Shown here one piece after another: positions 1 through 9,954 of a stretch of DNA of 60,243 nucleotides. Numbering within the stretch: position 1 is the first letter of the stretch; each line of letters starts with the position of its first letter. The stretch spans positions 1 through 60,243 of the forward strand of contig JAUCBJ010003610.1 of NCBI GenBank assembly GCA_032718475.1. The letters run 5' to 3'. The position numbers were made by a program, and so were the translations under genes. Origin of the DNA: Nemertoderma westbladi (lineage: Eukaryota; Xenacoelomorpha; Nemertodermatida; Nemertodermatidae). The notes beneath the pieces are model-generated. The model was not told the DNA's origin, did no database searches, and saw only the letters and a program-made list of their open reading frames with translations.

Positions 1-336
1 TTATAAAACATTTTTGACTAATGTTTATGTTCTCACATTAAAATTACGTTTTTTTAACATCAACAGTTATCATTTATTTAATGTCTGACAAAGACATTAT
101 AGAGTAATGTTAAAATAACATATATTGAACATCTAAATATTCTATCAAACAAGGGAATAACATTTATCAACATTTATAACAAATTAATGATGTTTTTCTG
201 ACATTCCTTGAAAGTAAATTGTTTGCAGGGCTATTATACTTTACAAACAAGTTCGTAAAAGTAAAATAATAGTTATATTATATTACACCATCATACTTGG
301 ACGGCCCCTTATGATTTTTGCAACATCATCTGACTT

Positions 337-376
337 CATTAAGGGGGGGGGGGGGGGGGGTACACCCCCCTTAATG
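337..376. repeat. G-run hairpin
   Basis: CATTAA followed by a run of about 18 G, then TACA, then six C and TTAATG. The two sides are complementary and would form a small hairpin. The rest of 1-600 is AT-rich and I see no gene in it. Confidence 0.5.
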
Positions 377-608
377 TATCGCGTGAATTAATTTAATTAA
401 ATAATTCATCATTCATCTTGAATGTTTGATCGGTATACTTCCAAGCAAAAGATGATATTTTCCTTTAATTTAAGTCAAATACTTTATTACCTACTAACAT
501 AACATACTGGAAGACAATGAAGATAAGAACAAATTTGAGAAATATGTCTGAACATATGGTTTCTACAATATGGGAGGGGGTATGTGGCGCCGTTGAAGCC
601 AAAAGGTT

Positions 609-775
609 AAAAAAAATATTGAGATTACAAAAATAAATATTGAGATTACAAAAAAGATATTAAGATTTTTTCGGCCGAAATATGCCATATTTACGACCGA
701 AATTGTTTAAGATATTAAGATTTTTTCGGCCGAAAAAAAATATGCCATTTACGACCGAAATTTTTTCGGCCGTTT
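609..775. repeat. short repeats, inverted relative to the 1800-2520 array
   Basis: Two or three copies of ATTGAGATTACAAAAA are followed by a duplicated block built around TTTTTTCGGCCGAAA and ATGCCAT..TTACGACCGAAAT. The ATTGAGATTAC motif is the reverse complement of the GTAATCTCAAT unit that makes up 1800-2520. The minisatellite between them is therefore flanked by inverted copies of one motif, which may mark the ends of one larger repeat element. Confidence 0.55.
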
Positions 776-868
776 AGCCATTAACGTAGATTAGTAGAGA
801 CAGGGCTACATGGTGTGGATTGAGATTAGGGCATTGTAGTGTGACTTATTTGACCAGTCTGCTTATAA

Positions 869-1798
869 ATGTGTGCTGGTGGTAGGGGAGCAGGGAACAT
901 ATGTGTGCTGGTGGTAGAGGAGCAGGGAACAGATGTGTGTTGGTGGTAGGGGAGCAGGGAACATATGTGTGTTGGTGGTAGGGGAGCAGGGAACAGATGT
1001 GTGTTGGTGGTAGGGGAGCAGGGAGCAGATGTGTGTTGGTGGTAGGGGAGCAGGGAACATATGTGTGTTGGTAGTAGGGGAGCAGGGAACAAATGTGTGT
1101 TGGTGGTAGGTGAGCAGGGAACAGATGTGTGCTGGTGGTAGGGGAGCAGGGAGCAGATGTGTGCTGGTGGTAGGGGAGCAGGGAACATATGTGTGTTGGT
1201 GGTAGGGGAGCAGGGAACATATGTGTGTTGGTGGTAGGGGAGCAGGGAACAGATGTGTGTTGGTGGTAGGGGAGCAGGGAGCAGATGTGTGTTGGTGGTA
1301 GGGGAGCAGGGAACATATGTGTGTTGGTAGTAGGGGAGCAGGGAACAAATGTGTGTTGGTGGTAGGTGAGCAGGGAACAGATGTGTGCTGGTGGTAGGGG
1401 AGCAGGGAACAGATGTGTGCTGGTGGTAGGGGAGCAGGGAACATATGTGTGCTGGTAGTAGGGGATCAGGGAACAGATGTGTGTTGGTGGTAGGTGAGCA
1501 GGGAACAGATGTGTGCTGGTGGTAGGCGAGCAGGGAACAGATGTGTGCTGGTGGTAGGGGAGCAGGGAAGAGATGTGTGCTGGTGGTAGGGGAGCAGGGA
1601 ACAGATGTATGCTGGTGGTAGGGGAGCAGGAAACAGATGTGTGCTGGTGGTAGGGCAGCAGGGAACATATGTGGCTGGTAGTAGGGGAGCAGGGAACAGA
1701 TGTGTGTTGGTGGTAGGTGAGCAGGGAACATATGTGTGCTGGTGGTAGGGGAGCAGGGAACAGATGTGTGCTGGTGGTAGGGGAGCAGGGAACAGCGG
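869..1798. repeat. 32-bp minisatellite, about 29 copies
   Basis: The unit is CAGATGTGTG TTGGTGGTAG followed by GGGAGCAGGGAA (32 bp). Common variants are TG[TC]TGGTGG, CAGATG/CATATG and GGGGAGC/GGTGAGC. Because 32 is not a multiple of 3, three units cycle through the frames and give long, low-complexity open frames on the minus strand. Those frames are a by-product of the repeat, not genes. Confidence 0.95.
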
Positions 1799-1799
1799 T

Positions 1800-2520
1800 G
1801 TTCAATATTTTTTTTGTAATCTCAATTTTTTTTGTAATCTCAATATTTTTTCGTAATCTCAATTTTTTTTGTAATCTAAATATTTTTTTTGTAATCTCAA
1901 TATTATTTTCGTAATCTTAATATTTTTTTGTAATCTCAATATTTTTTTTGTAATCTCAATATTTTTTTTGTAATTTCAAAATATTTTTTTTGTAATCTCA
2001 ATATATTTTTTGTAATTTCAAAATATTTTTTTGTAATCTCAATATTTTTTTCGTAATCTCAAAATATTTTTTTCGTAATCTCAATATTTTTTTTGTAATC
2101 TCAATATTTTTTTTGTAATCTCAATATTTTTTTTGTAATTTCAAAATATTTTTTTTGTAATCTCAATATATTTTTTGTAATTTCAAAATATTTTTTTTGT
2201 AATCTCAATATCTTTTTTGTAATTTCAAAATATTTTTTTTGTAATCTCAATATTTTTTTCGTAATCTCAATATTTTTTTTGTAATCTCAATTTTTTTTGT
2301 AATCTAAATATCTTTTTTGTGATCTCAATTTTTTTTTGTAATCTCCATATTTTTTTTGTAATCTCAATATTCTTTTTGTAATCTCAAAATATTTTTTTTG
2401 TAATCTCCATATTTTTTGTTTTGTTTGTAATCTCAATATTTTTTTTTGTAATCTCAAAATATATTTTTTGTAATCTCAATATTTTTTTTGTAATCTCAAT
2501 ATTTTTTTTCTAACCTCAAT
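1800..2520. repeat. AT-rich ~20-bp tandem array
   Basis: About 35 degenerate copies of TTTTTTTTGTAATCTCAATA, with variants such as TTTCAAAATA. The array abuts the 32-bp minisatellite on its left and a poly-T tract on its right. Confidence 0.92.
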
Positions 2521-2523
2521 ATC

Positions 2524-2524
<1 letters not shown>

Positions 2525-2569
<45 letters not shown>
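2525..2569. repeat. poly-T tract
   Basis: An almost pure run of about 44 T. It could be the poly-A tail of a minus-strand retrocopy or simple slippage; no adjacent retro-element body is visible to decide. Confidence 0.85.
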
Positions 2570-2570
<1 letters not shown>

Positions 2571-2788
2571 TTATTAATTATCCAATTTTTTTAATCTACA
2601 TGAGTTACATTAAAGCAAAACTAAATTACAAGAAACCGGTAAACTACATAATATTGTACAAAGTTCGTATATAGAGGAGCTAAAATTCGTAAAACATCAA
2701 ATTCTCTCTCAGAGTAAGAAATACTCTAATACGAACAGACGGTCAATCATCCATCTAATGTTATAAAAGTAATCTCAAGTCTCCAAGG

Positions 2789-2977
2789 TTACAGTTTTGT
2801 ACTATCGAGTGTGCTATGCCTCGTCATTTCCGAATTGTAATTGACAGTTCTTTGATTGATAAAAGCCAAGCGCTGTTGGTTACCCCGGCAACAAACGCGA
2901 CGAAAGTCCCGACGAAATTGTTGTGACATAATATTATATAATATTGGGTTCACTGCTGAGTTGAGATAAATTAACAC
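2789..2977 (-). CDS. last exon of a rhodopsin-family GPCR (TM7 and C-tail), fragment
   Basis: A 62-codon open frame encodes the start of transmembrane helix 7 with the class A signature N-P-I-L-Y, inside [12 protein letters not shown], then [15 protein letters not shown] (helix 8 with a possible palmitoylation Cys pair) and a short Ser/Thr tail before a TAA stop. This pattern fits peptide receptors of the TRH/ghrelin/neuromedin type; ligand identity cannot be read from this piece. The frame opens right after an AG at 2978-2979 (TCTCATAG), so this is probably a 3'-terminal exon. No other GPCR exon is visible in the window. A LINE fragment ends only 18 bp upstream, so the gene may be broken here and the exon may be a relic. 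The first codon is not ATG. Confidence 0.65.
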   Translation of the reverse strand: MLIYLNSAVNPILYNIMSQQFRRDFRRVCCRGNQQRLAFINQRTVNYNSEMTRHSTLDSTKL

Positions 2978-2995
2978 CTATGAGAATTCCTGGAT

Positions 2996-4126
2996 TCAGA
3001 GTAGGAATACCTCATCAAGGCCCGCCTGGTGGGGGGTGGTACCTAGGACAGATGTCGCATTCCCTCTGACCACTGCAATTGAGAGCCGCTGGAAAAGGAA
3101 TTCTGTGGACCTAGGTTCACCTGTTTCCTTGGCGATTCTCCGCCCTATCTCCCGCAGTACTGCGGTGCCTTCTGCACCGATTGGGCCTAAGGTCTCTAAG
3201 GCAATAGTGCGGAATAAGTGGTGGTGCTGGAGCGCAGCATACTTATTTCCTTTACTGGTCTCTGCCATTAAAGCGGCTGCACCTGCAGATTTACTTGTCT
3301 CGGGTAGATAGGAAGGAGCGAGGGTGTCCCTGCAAGTAAAGTCCCAAACGAGTGGGCGGCCTGAGGTCCAAGGGGCAAAGGTCAAACCGTCTGGTTTCTT
3401 GCCGTCTTGTGAAAGTCCTCGAGGCTCCAAGGTGGAGGCAATGCCGGCTGATGAGAGTGCACGGTGAATGATGTCATTGGCCTCTGCATGACGGGTGTAT
3501 TTCCCATAATTGTGTAAGCAGCTGAGGCCATGACTTCCACTCGTGTCGACTTCCAACCCGCAACCCCTGCAGGAATGCTCCTCGCAAATAGGTGTACCCA
3601 AGCGGAGAGCTGCTCCCACCCGCAGCTGCTCATCACTGAGGCGAAGGCCTAGGGATGATACCGGCAGTGCCCTTAGCCAGTCCCCGGCGTGGTCTGCGGC
3701 GGCAGCTAGGAGACGAGCCTTCTCTTTTGCTGATGAGGCTTTGGTGATCAGTTCATCCTGTCGTGATGAGCACAGCGGGGCATCCCATCCTTTCTGAATG
3801 GCTTGATTGATTGGTTCAGGGAAATCGGTAGGTAGTAGTTGCTTCGCAGCTATTAGGAGTGGGTTGGGGATGCTGGAAATGGAACTGGGTAGTAGGGTGT
3901 TAAGCAGTGGGATGCACCCATGGCTGGAAGCCAGGAAAGCTGGTAAAGCTACGTCGGATGTGCTTCTAACCCCCAGTCCGCCCAAAGATATTGGAAGGGA
4001 AGCCTGGGCCCAAGCATCGCCCCCAATCCTAGTGTTGAGCACAATTTGGCAGCACTGCCGAATCTTATCATCTAGAGACTTCAATCGAGGCGATCCAAAG
4101 GCGGGTGAACATAGCCCAGCCTATCA
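2996..4126 (-). pseudogene. C-terminal part of a non-LTR retrotransposon polyprotein with restriction-like endonuclease
   Basis: The open frame runs from just after an in-frame TAG near 4126 to a stop at 2996 (about 370 codons). It begins in the region that follows the reverse-transcriptase core (G-S-P-R-L-K-S-L-D-D-K-I-R, then I-S-L-G-G-L-G-V-R). Near residues 167-190 there is a Cys/His cluster (C-x4-C-x2-C...H-x4-C), followed near residue 229 by K-K-P-D-G and near 246 by V-W-D-F-T. A CCHC cluster followed by KPD and a second Asp is the layout of the restriction-like endonuclease in R2-clade elements; that assignment is inference. The reverse-transcriptase core is absent, so this is a 5'-truncated copy. 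No frameshift is visible inside. Confidence 0.75.
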
Positions 4127-4129
4127 TTG

Positions 4130-4945
4130 CTAAGACAACGCCCTATCAGAATACGTCATCCCTCATGAGCTGTTACTGTTGGTACCAGTGTAAGAACAAG
4201 GAGGCACACACACCTGACGTTATACTACTCAGCCCACTAGCCCCAGGTTATCACTGCAGTAATGACTGTATTACAGTATGCCAGTGCCAGACAATGAAAG
4301 GTCGTTGTTCTTCAACTCAACTTCATAACTCCTCGTCTCGCTGCGCCTCCGGTATGCTTGTATCTTTACGTTTAAAGTCCTTCATACATATACAACGTTT
4401 CACTCTCTCCAGTTTTTTTTTCACGTATATTTAACTCTAACAATAATATTTTAATATATTTACGCTATACTGTATAAGTCTGTGTAATTCGGTGCCTCAC
4501 TGTAACCTGCTCCTGTAAATCTACATAATCTTGTAACACGTGTTAAATATTAATTAACCTGCATAATCTTGTAACATGTGTTAACTATCGTTTATTATTT
4601 TGGTTCTATCTTCCCGCCTCTATAGCCTGCTACTTTACTAACCTACATAAACTTGTAATACGTTTTATTTACAGATTCAAAATCCCAAATTCCCTATTTC
4701 CAAAGCCCAAATGATTTACCCTAATTTCCTTTATTTCCAAATCCCAAATTTCTTATTCGCAGATCCCAAAAGGACGCGTTGTTCAACTGAGCCCCGTCAG
4801 CGGAAACAGCCAGTGCCGCTAGTCGGTGGGGTTGACTTGTTATGTTAACGAGAGGCTTATTATGAGGCATAATGAGATACGCATTGCGTATCTCCTTCAG
4901 CCAACCAATAATGGCCGATCAACAAATAAAAACCGATAATCACTA
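4130..4945. other. gene-free stretch with a dispersed repeat
   Basis: I see no gene. The motif GTTTATTnTTTTGGTTC followed by AACCTGCTCCTTTACTAACC-type sequence, present at 4500-4660, recurs at about 50120-50190 and 50575-50640. It is therefore a dispersed repeat of unknown class. Confidence 0.5.
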
Positions 4946-4949
4946 ATAT

Positions 4950-5290
4950 AATGGCAAATCCCAAATTCCATTTTCCCAAATCCCAAATACCTTATTCCCA
5001 AATCCCAAATCCTAAATACCTTATTCCCAAATACCTTATTCCCAAATACCTTATTCCCAAATCCCAAATACCTTATTCCCAAATCCCAAATACCTTATTC
5101 CCAAATCCCAAATACCTTATTCCCAAATCCCAAATACCTTATTCCCAAATCCCAAATACCTTATTCCCAAATCCCAAATACCTTATTCCCAAATCCCAAA
5201 TACCTTATTCCCAAATCCCAAATACCTTATTCCCAAATCCCAAATACCTTATTCCCAAATACCAAATACCTTATTCCCAAATACCAAATA
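4950..5290. repeat. 22-bp minisatellite
   Basis: Tandem copies of CCTTATTCCCAAATCCCAAA plus TA, near-perfect across the core, with shortened units at both edges. It lies directly outside the left end of the DNA transposon. Confidence 0.93.
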
Positions 5291-5350
5291 TACCTGTCTC
5301 CTAATTATACATTTAATCTAATTAAAGTTTATTGGAAGTTATCTCCTATG

Positions 5351-5415
5351 TACGGTGGCCCAGAACGGCCAAGAAACTTTTTAAATGTGAAAGTGTACTT
5401 TTCAGTGCTAAAGTG
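5351..5415 (+). repeat. left terminal inverted repeat
   Basis: 65 bp matching the reverse complement of 10441-10505 with two differences (AAGAAAC/AAGCAAC and GTGTACT/GTGTCCT). Similarity continues inward through CAGTGTGAAAAT-type units into the 22-bp array. Confidence 0.93.
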
Positions 5416-5439
5416 TTCTTTTCAGTGTGAAAATTATCT

Positions 5440-5955
5440 TTTCATTGTGAAAGTGTAAATTTGAAAGTGCGAAAGTGTAAATTTGAAAGTGCAAAAGTGT
5501 AAATTTGAAAGTGCGAAATTGTAAATTTGAAAGTGGTAAAGTGTAAATTTGAAAGTGCAAAAGTGTAAATTTGAAAGTGCGAAAGTGTAAATTTGAAAGT
5601 GCAAAAGTGTAAATTTTAAAGTGCGAAAGTGTAAATTTGAAAGTGCGAAAGTGTAAATTTGAAAGTGCGAAAGTGTAAATTTGAAAGTGCGAAAGTGTAA
5701 ATTTGAAAGTGCGAAAGTGTAAATTTGAAAATGCAAAAGTGTAAATTTGAAAGTGGGAAAGTGTAAATTTGAAAGTGCAAAAGTGTAAATTTGAAAGTGT
5801 GAAAGTGTAAATTTGAAAATGCAAAAGTGTAAATTTGAAAGTGCGAAAGTGTAAATTTGAAAGTGCGAAAGTGTAAACTTGAAAGTGCGAAAGTGTAAAT
5901 TTGAAAGTGCGAAAGTGTAAATTTGAAAGCGAGAAAGTGTTAATTTGAAAGCTAG
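5440..5955 (+). repeat. left subterminal 22-bp repeat array
   Basis: About 23 tandem copies of GTGTAAATTTGAAAGTGCGA plus AA (22 bp). Each holds two GTG triplets, and most differences fall at GCGAAA/GCAAAA. The right end carries the same unit in the opposite orientation, so the arrays are part of the inverted ends. They are plausible transposase binding sites. Confidence 0.93.
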
Positions 5956-6341
5956 AAACATGGTGGGATTTTTAAATTTAGACTGTTGGACTAGTGATCG
6001 ACCATGCCCTGTCTGACTGTTGTGCTGTTCTGTAAATCTACTGCTGCAGTACCCCCGCTGGCGCTGGTATGTATACAGGTATCAGTATTTGCTTTGTCAT
6101 ATCATCATGTAGTCTGCTCGCCTTTGGCCCTGCGCCCTGGGTGGTGCAGTCAGTCTGTCAGAGCTGTGGCAGCAGAAACGTTCTTTAGCATAACGGTACT
6201 GTCAGACTGTACTGTTGTGTAGTGCTTAAATATGCAATGGGATAGGCCCAACCGCCCTATATGCTATAACTACCTGCATTACTACCCATACTACTGTAGT
6301 ACTGAGTTATACCGGTAATAATTAAACATTGAAACTGCGGA

Positions 6342-7850
6342 ATGACCTTTTGCTTTACATGTGGGACCAGACTAACTGAAAATGCATCCTTTTGTCATAT
6401 TTGTGGATCAAATGTCACAGAGTCAACTGATCAGGGTCAAAGTACCAGTACAGGGGGATACACGAATTCGCCTCATTCACATTCTCCTTCAATTAAAACT
6501 TTCGACGAATACTGTGCTGAAAAAAAGAGAGGCCATTTACAGTCACTTCCAGATTCCGCTACCGGTAGTAAATTCCAAAAGAAACTTACGAGCAGGGATT
6601 TGGAGCGTGCTTCTATTGTCATAAAGGCCATGAAGTACCACCGTGACTCTCCTCTATTGTTAAAGAAGGTTTGGGCGAAGAAGGTTATGGTTACAGTCCC
6701 CAAGTTATCTGACTATGAGGAATTATTACAGGAAGGTGTGGGTGCATTTACAGCATTTCATAGTGATGTGTTCCCTAATTCCCCAAATATTAGTGACTTC
6801 TGTCTCCTGTATGGGGATTGTAAGTTAGCTAATAGACTTCCTCGTGGACATGCCGAGTTTATACTGCAAAAATATAGAGAGCAGCTGGGAGAAAATTATC
6901 GTAATATGACATTTTTCATATGTTTAAAGGCTGATTACCAGGATAGCATTGTAAATCGGGAGTTGGAAGATGATGCAGAGAATGTATCTAAGGAGGAACA
7001 CCCAGCCGAAGCAGATCACAATACTCCTAGTGTTTGTGATTCAGTTGTTTCTGAGGAAGTTGTTGAAATAGACGATGTTCTTGGCAATATGCCATTGGCA
7101 CCTGTTATGATACCAGAAGTTTTTGTTATTGATGGCGAATCAGATACTGAAACTGTGGGTGTTATTAATGGAATGAATGATTCATTGGAAAATTTTAATG
7201 AATCTGACATTCCATCATTGAAAGAATTATATAAGGTATCCAATGGTGACATAGATTTTTTTACAGATTGTTCTATTGTATATGATTACACTAATGATGA
7301 TATCGAGTATAGTACCGTACGTGTTAGGAGACGGCTACTGATCTCTGATCTAATGAAACTATTACCTAAAGTAGACCCTCTAAAACATCTAAAGGTTGTG
7401 TTTACAGGTGAACCTGGCCAAGATAATGGTGGCCTTCGTCGAGACTTTTTTGGTTCAGCAATGAAGGAATTGTATGAAAGTAGCTCGTTTTTTATTAACA
7501 TTGATAATTATTTAGTCCCAAGTGCTGCGGATATGACAAAGGTTGTCAGTGGGAAATTTGATCTAATAGGTCAATTTTTTGCCATGACCTTTCTTCATGG
7601 TGAACAGTTTATTGGTGTTATTCACCCTATTGTGGCTTCTTATATAGTTTTTGGACTAACTGACCCACTTAAATTACTGATGAATCACCCAACCTTATCG
7701 AAATCTGGAATTTTCGGGGAATTTTTAAGTACTGCAGATAATTGTCCAGAAGTCCAGATAATTGTGGATGCCGCATATCATTTTCTACGTGCGCATTCCA
7801 AATGGTTATTCCACGCCATATCAATGACCAGAGTGAACTGGATAATATAA
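6342..7850 (+). CDS. zinc-ribbon and HECT-type E3 ubiquitin ligase-like protein of the transposon (frameshifted)
   Basis: The ORF has an ATG start and 502 codons. Residues 4-21 form a C-x2-C-x10-C-x2-C zinc ribbon. Residues about 110-205 contain V-P-K-L-S-D-Y-E-E-L-L and F-I-L-Q-K-Y-R-E-Q-L-G-E-N-Y, a pattern I associate with transposon-borne HECT proteins of fish and invertebrates. An acidic stretch follows at about 210-290. From about 310 there is a HECT N-lobe with F-T-G-E-P-G-Q-D-N-G-G-L-R-R-D-F-F. The catalytic segment F-S-T-C-A-F is at 7781-7798 (Cys codon 7790-7792) in another frame that stays open to a stop at 7895-7897. An 11-bp direct repeat (7735-7745, 7755-7765) offset by 20 bp marks a 20-bp insertion that accounts for the shift. 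Even in the shifted reading the HECT domain is about 200 residues against the usual 350, so an internal part seems missing. It is probably inactive as a ligase in this copy. The 380 bp between the left array and the ATG would hold its promoter. Confidence 0.85.
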   Translation: MTFCFTCGTRLTENASFCHICGSNVTESTDQGQSTSTGGYTNSPHSHSPSIKTFDEYCAEKKRGHLQSLPDSATGSKFQKKLTSRDLERASIVIKAMKYHRDSPLLLKKVWAKKVMVTVPKLSDYEELLQEGVGAFTAFHSDVFPNSPNISDFCLLYGDCKLANRLPRGHAEFILQKYREQLGENYRNMTFFICLKADYQDSIVNRELEDDAENVSKEEHPAEADHNTPSVCDSVVSEEVVEIDDVLGNMPLAPVMIPEVFVIDGESDTETVGVINGMNDSLENFNESDIPSLKELYKVSNGDIDFFTDCSIVYDYTNDDIEYSTVRVRRRLLISDLMKLLPKVDPLKHLKVVFTGEPGQDNGGLRRDFFGSAMKELYESSSFFINIDNYLVPSAADMTKVVSGKFDLIGQFFAMTFLHGEQFIGVIHPIVASYIVFGLTDPLKLLMNHPTLSKSGIFGEFLSTADNCPEVQIIVDAAYHFLRAHSKWLFHAISMTRVNWII

Positions 7851-8628
7851 TAATTCGAACCGTAATCGAGTCTGGCAAGGGTTTTAATACTTTATAAATT
7901 ACATGTAATACAAAGTTTTAATTTCTATTATCATTATATTATGTTTTCAACATAATTTCATAGTTTTAGTGTCTTGTGTTTTTGTTTAGTGTTAAATCTT
8001 AACTTGTTAAATCATTTAAATATTAAAACAATTCCGTGTTGTCAATTAAATCTCTTACGTTAAACATTATTTAATTGAAGTGATATGTGCTCCTGGATTC
8101 CACAGATGGCCCCACAGCAATTCAATTGATCGCCCCACAGATGGGCGAGCCACGTTCTACCTTCGTGTAGTGGTCTTGTAGTAGCTTAATGAGAACTGGA
8201 GTTTCCTCTGGGGAATAAAGTTCTGGGGGGACCGCACTAGAAATAAGTCGTCAGACTTTGTGCGTAATTTTTTTTACGTAATTGTGCATAATTTCTGGCC
8301 TAGCGACCAAGGAAAATTTTCTTTACTTTACTTTTACAGATATCATTTATAAAAATATGTCATATATCAGATTAGAGATAGCTAGTTGTTCGCACACGTT
8401 ACTAAGTCGTTGACACGACTTAGCAAAAAAAATTATTTTTAATTCCCCTTTAGGGGCTCCGGGCTCCATAGTTACGGGTGTAACATCGGAATCTGTCCCC
8501 CCGCGGATACAGTTCGGGGGGACTAAACTGCTATTACAACTGGTATAAATAAAAACATATTACTGAAATTACGAAATTATTATGATAAAACAAAATAATT
8601 ATACAGTATAGGTATCAATCAACCGTGG
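7851..8628. other. region between the convergent transposon genes
   Basis: The HECT catalytic segment continues out of frame to 7897. The rest is AT-rich and shows no further ORF. An AATAAA at about 8213 could serve the plus-strand transcript. At 8440-8530 there is a GC-richer stretch (CCCCTTTAGGGGCTCCGGG) with local self-complementarity. Confidence 0.5.
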
Positions 8629-9762
8629 TTACCAGTGGGATTGAATAGAGCGATAAAGTTGTAATGATTCTACCCAAGTTGATGGTTTTCTCAAATGTAA
8701 GCAGGTCCGCACATAGTCACAATATTCATACATATCTTCATCAGTAGGCCTAGGTACTGGTATTTGATTCAAAGAAGTACGCACAGTTTGGAGCGTATCA
8801 TTATTGACACGAAGGTTAAGGTTCTCCTCACCGCCGTTACAGGAAGGATTGAAATAGTTACATACAGGCTTCCCTGATATTGTGTTAAAGCGCGACTTAC
8901 GAATATAATGATTATTCCAGTCCTCGGCAATATCATCGAGTTCTAACTGTATGGTATCAGCAAAACAGTACCACATAATAGCTTTATGTCTACTATTATT
9001 TGTGTCGTATTCATTACTATCAATTAATTCATTAAAAAATGTAATCCACCACTGAGTCCAAGACTTCCTCAAGTAGGCCCACCACGATTCTATTCGCTGA
9101 TTGTGGGGTGAACCGACGTATTTATGGGCCCCCAATGATTGACGAAAGAAACATTGAGCCCCGGCCATAACCCCATTCTCAGTGCCCCGATCCGTATCAA
9201 GTCTCAGTGGACATCCATGTAATACTACTGTAGGTAAATAAAATCTGCAAATAACGTTAGGGTCATTATTTGTACGGCAAACCTTCAACCATAATACAAA
9301 TCGGGACCACCCATCTATACACCCATGTATTGGGAACCCATATGATTTCAACTTGTCGTACCCATCCGTATGCCATGCTGCATTCGGACCACGGTTGGAA
9401 TACATCCTTCGTTTAAGTTTCCGTTTTTGGCGTAATGCAGTAGCTTCTGGGTTCAAGAGTTTTAGCAGTAGTTGTACAGTAGAACGCGTTACAGGAAACC
9501 CTTTCTTATTAAGATAGCGCCACATATGACGGTAACCCCAACTGGACCCCGACCCACGAATAATGTTTCTCATCACTGCTTTGATCTGGTCAATGTCAAT
9601 GTTACGGTTTCTGCGTACTAAATGTAAGTCTTTAAGACGCCTTCTTATCGTGCGTGCACTGATTTGGACATTTTCTCTAACCCGCATAATCTTTACAATC
9701 TCCACATATGTCAAACCCTGACGGAAATAATTTTTTAGTTTGATTTCGTCATATCCCGCCAT
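8629..9762 (-). CDS. IS3-like DDE integrase/transposase of the transposon
   Basis: 377 codons from the ATG at 9762; the frame is also open from a GTG at 9777, but the ATG before A-G-Y-D-E-I-K is the likely start. Residues about 5-50 form a helix-turn-helix (R-Q-G-L-T-Y-V-E-I-V-K-I-M...A-R-T-I-R-R-R-L). The core follows with catalytic-type residues in A-W-H-T-D-G-Y (first Asp, residue 133), L-D-T-D-R-G-T-E-N (second Asp, 191) and H-N-Q-R-I-E-S-W-W (Glu, 225). W-H-T-D, D-R-G-x-E-N and N-x-R-I-E-x-W are hallmarks of retroviral-integrase-like transposases of the IS3 type in animals. No stop or frameshift interrupts it, so it may be functional. It would act on the element's inverted ends and be transcribed outward from the right array toward the HECT gene. 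Confidence 0.9.
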   Translation of the reverse strand: MAGYDEIKLKNYFRQGLTYVEIVKIMRVRENVQISARTIRRRLKDLHLVRRNRNIDIDQIKAVMRNIIRGSGSSWGYRHMWRYLNKKGFPVTRSTVQLLLKLLNPEATALRQKRKLKRRMYSNRGPNAAWHTDGYDKLKSYGFPIHGCIDGWSRFVLWLKVCRTNNDPNVICRFYLPTVVLHGCPLRLDTDRGTENGVMAGAQCFFRQSLGAHKYVGSPHNQRIESWWAYLRKSWTQWWITFFNELIDSNEYDTNNSRHKAIMWYCFADTIQLELDDIAEDWNNHYIRKSRFNTISGKPVCNYFNPSCNGGEENLNLRVNNDTLQTVRTSLNQIPVPRPTDEDMYEYCDYVRTCLHLRKPSTWVESLQLYRSIQSHW

Positions 9763-9953
9763 GACAGAATAGACCACAACAGCGCATTAGTACGGATGCA
9801 TTCTGCCGGATGGATGTCAATAATATTACTGTTTTATGTTATGTATTAGTAACTGCCAAATGTACCGGTACAGTTGATAGGCCTCTCTATGTATACTTTA
9901 CAGCACATGGTCTGGCTTACCCATCAGAATTTAAATTTCCCGCCATAATTCGT
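9763..9953. promoter_or_regulatory. probable promoter region of the integrase gene
   Basis: 191 bp between the integrase start and the right repeat array. No clear TATA box can be assigned; the role is inferred from position only. Confidence 0.35.
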
Positions 9954-9954
9954 A

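Noticed and set aside
826-1862. Pro/His/Thr-rich open frames on the minus strand
   Set aside because: They are readings of the 32-bp minisatellite in three frames with no flanking coding signal.
5408-5961. Phe/His-rich open frames in the transposon left end
   Set aside because: They read through the 22-bp subterminal repeats; the same repeats in the other end give the same kind of frame.
6004-6222. 72-codon ORF upstream of the HECT gene
   Set aside because: No motif, no relation in frame to the HECT protein; more likely leader or promoter DNA.
9763-9777. Integrase start at 9777
   Set aside because: The codon there is GTG; the ATG at 9762 is the first proper start in frame.
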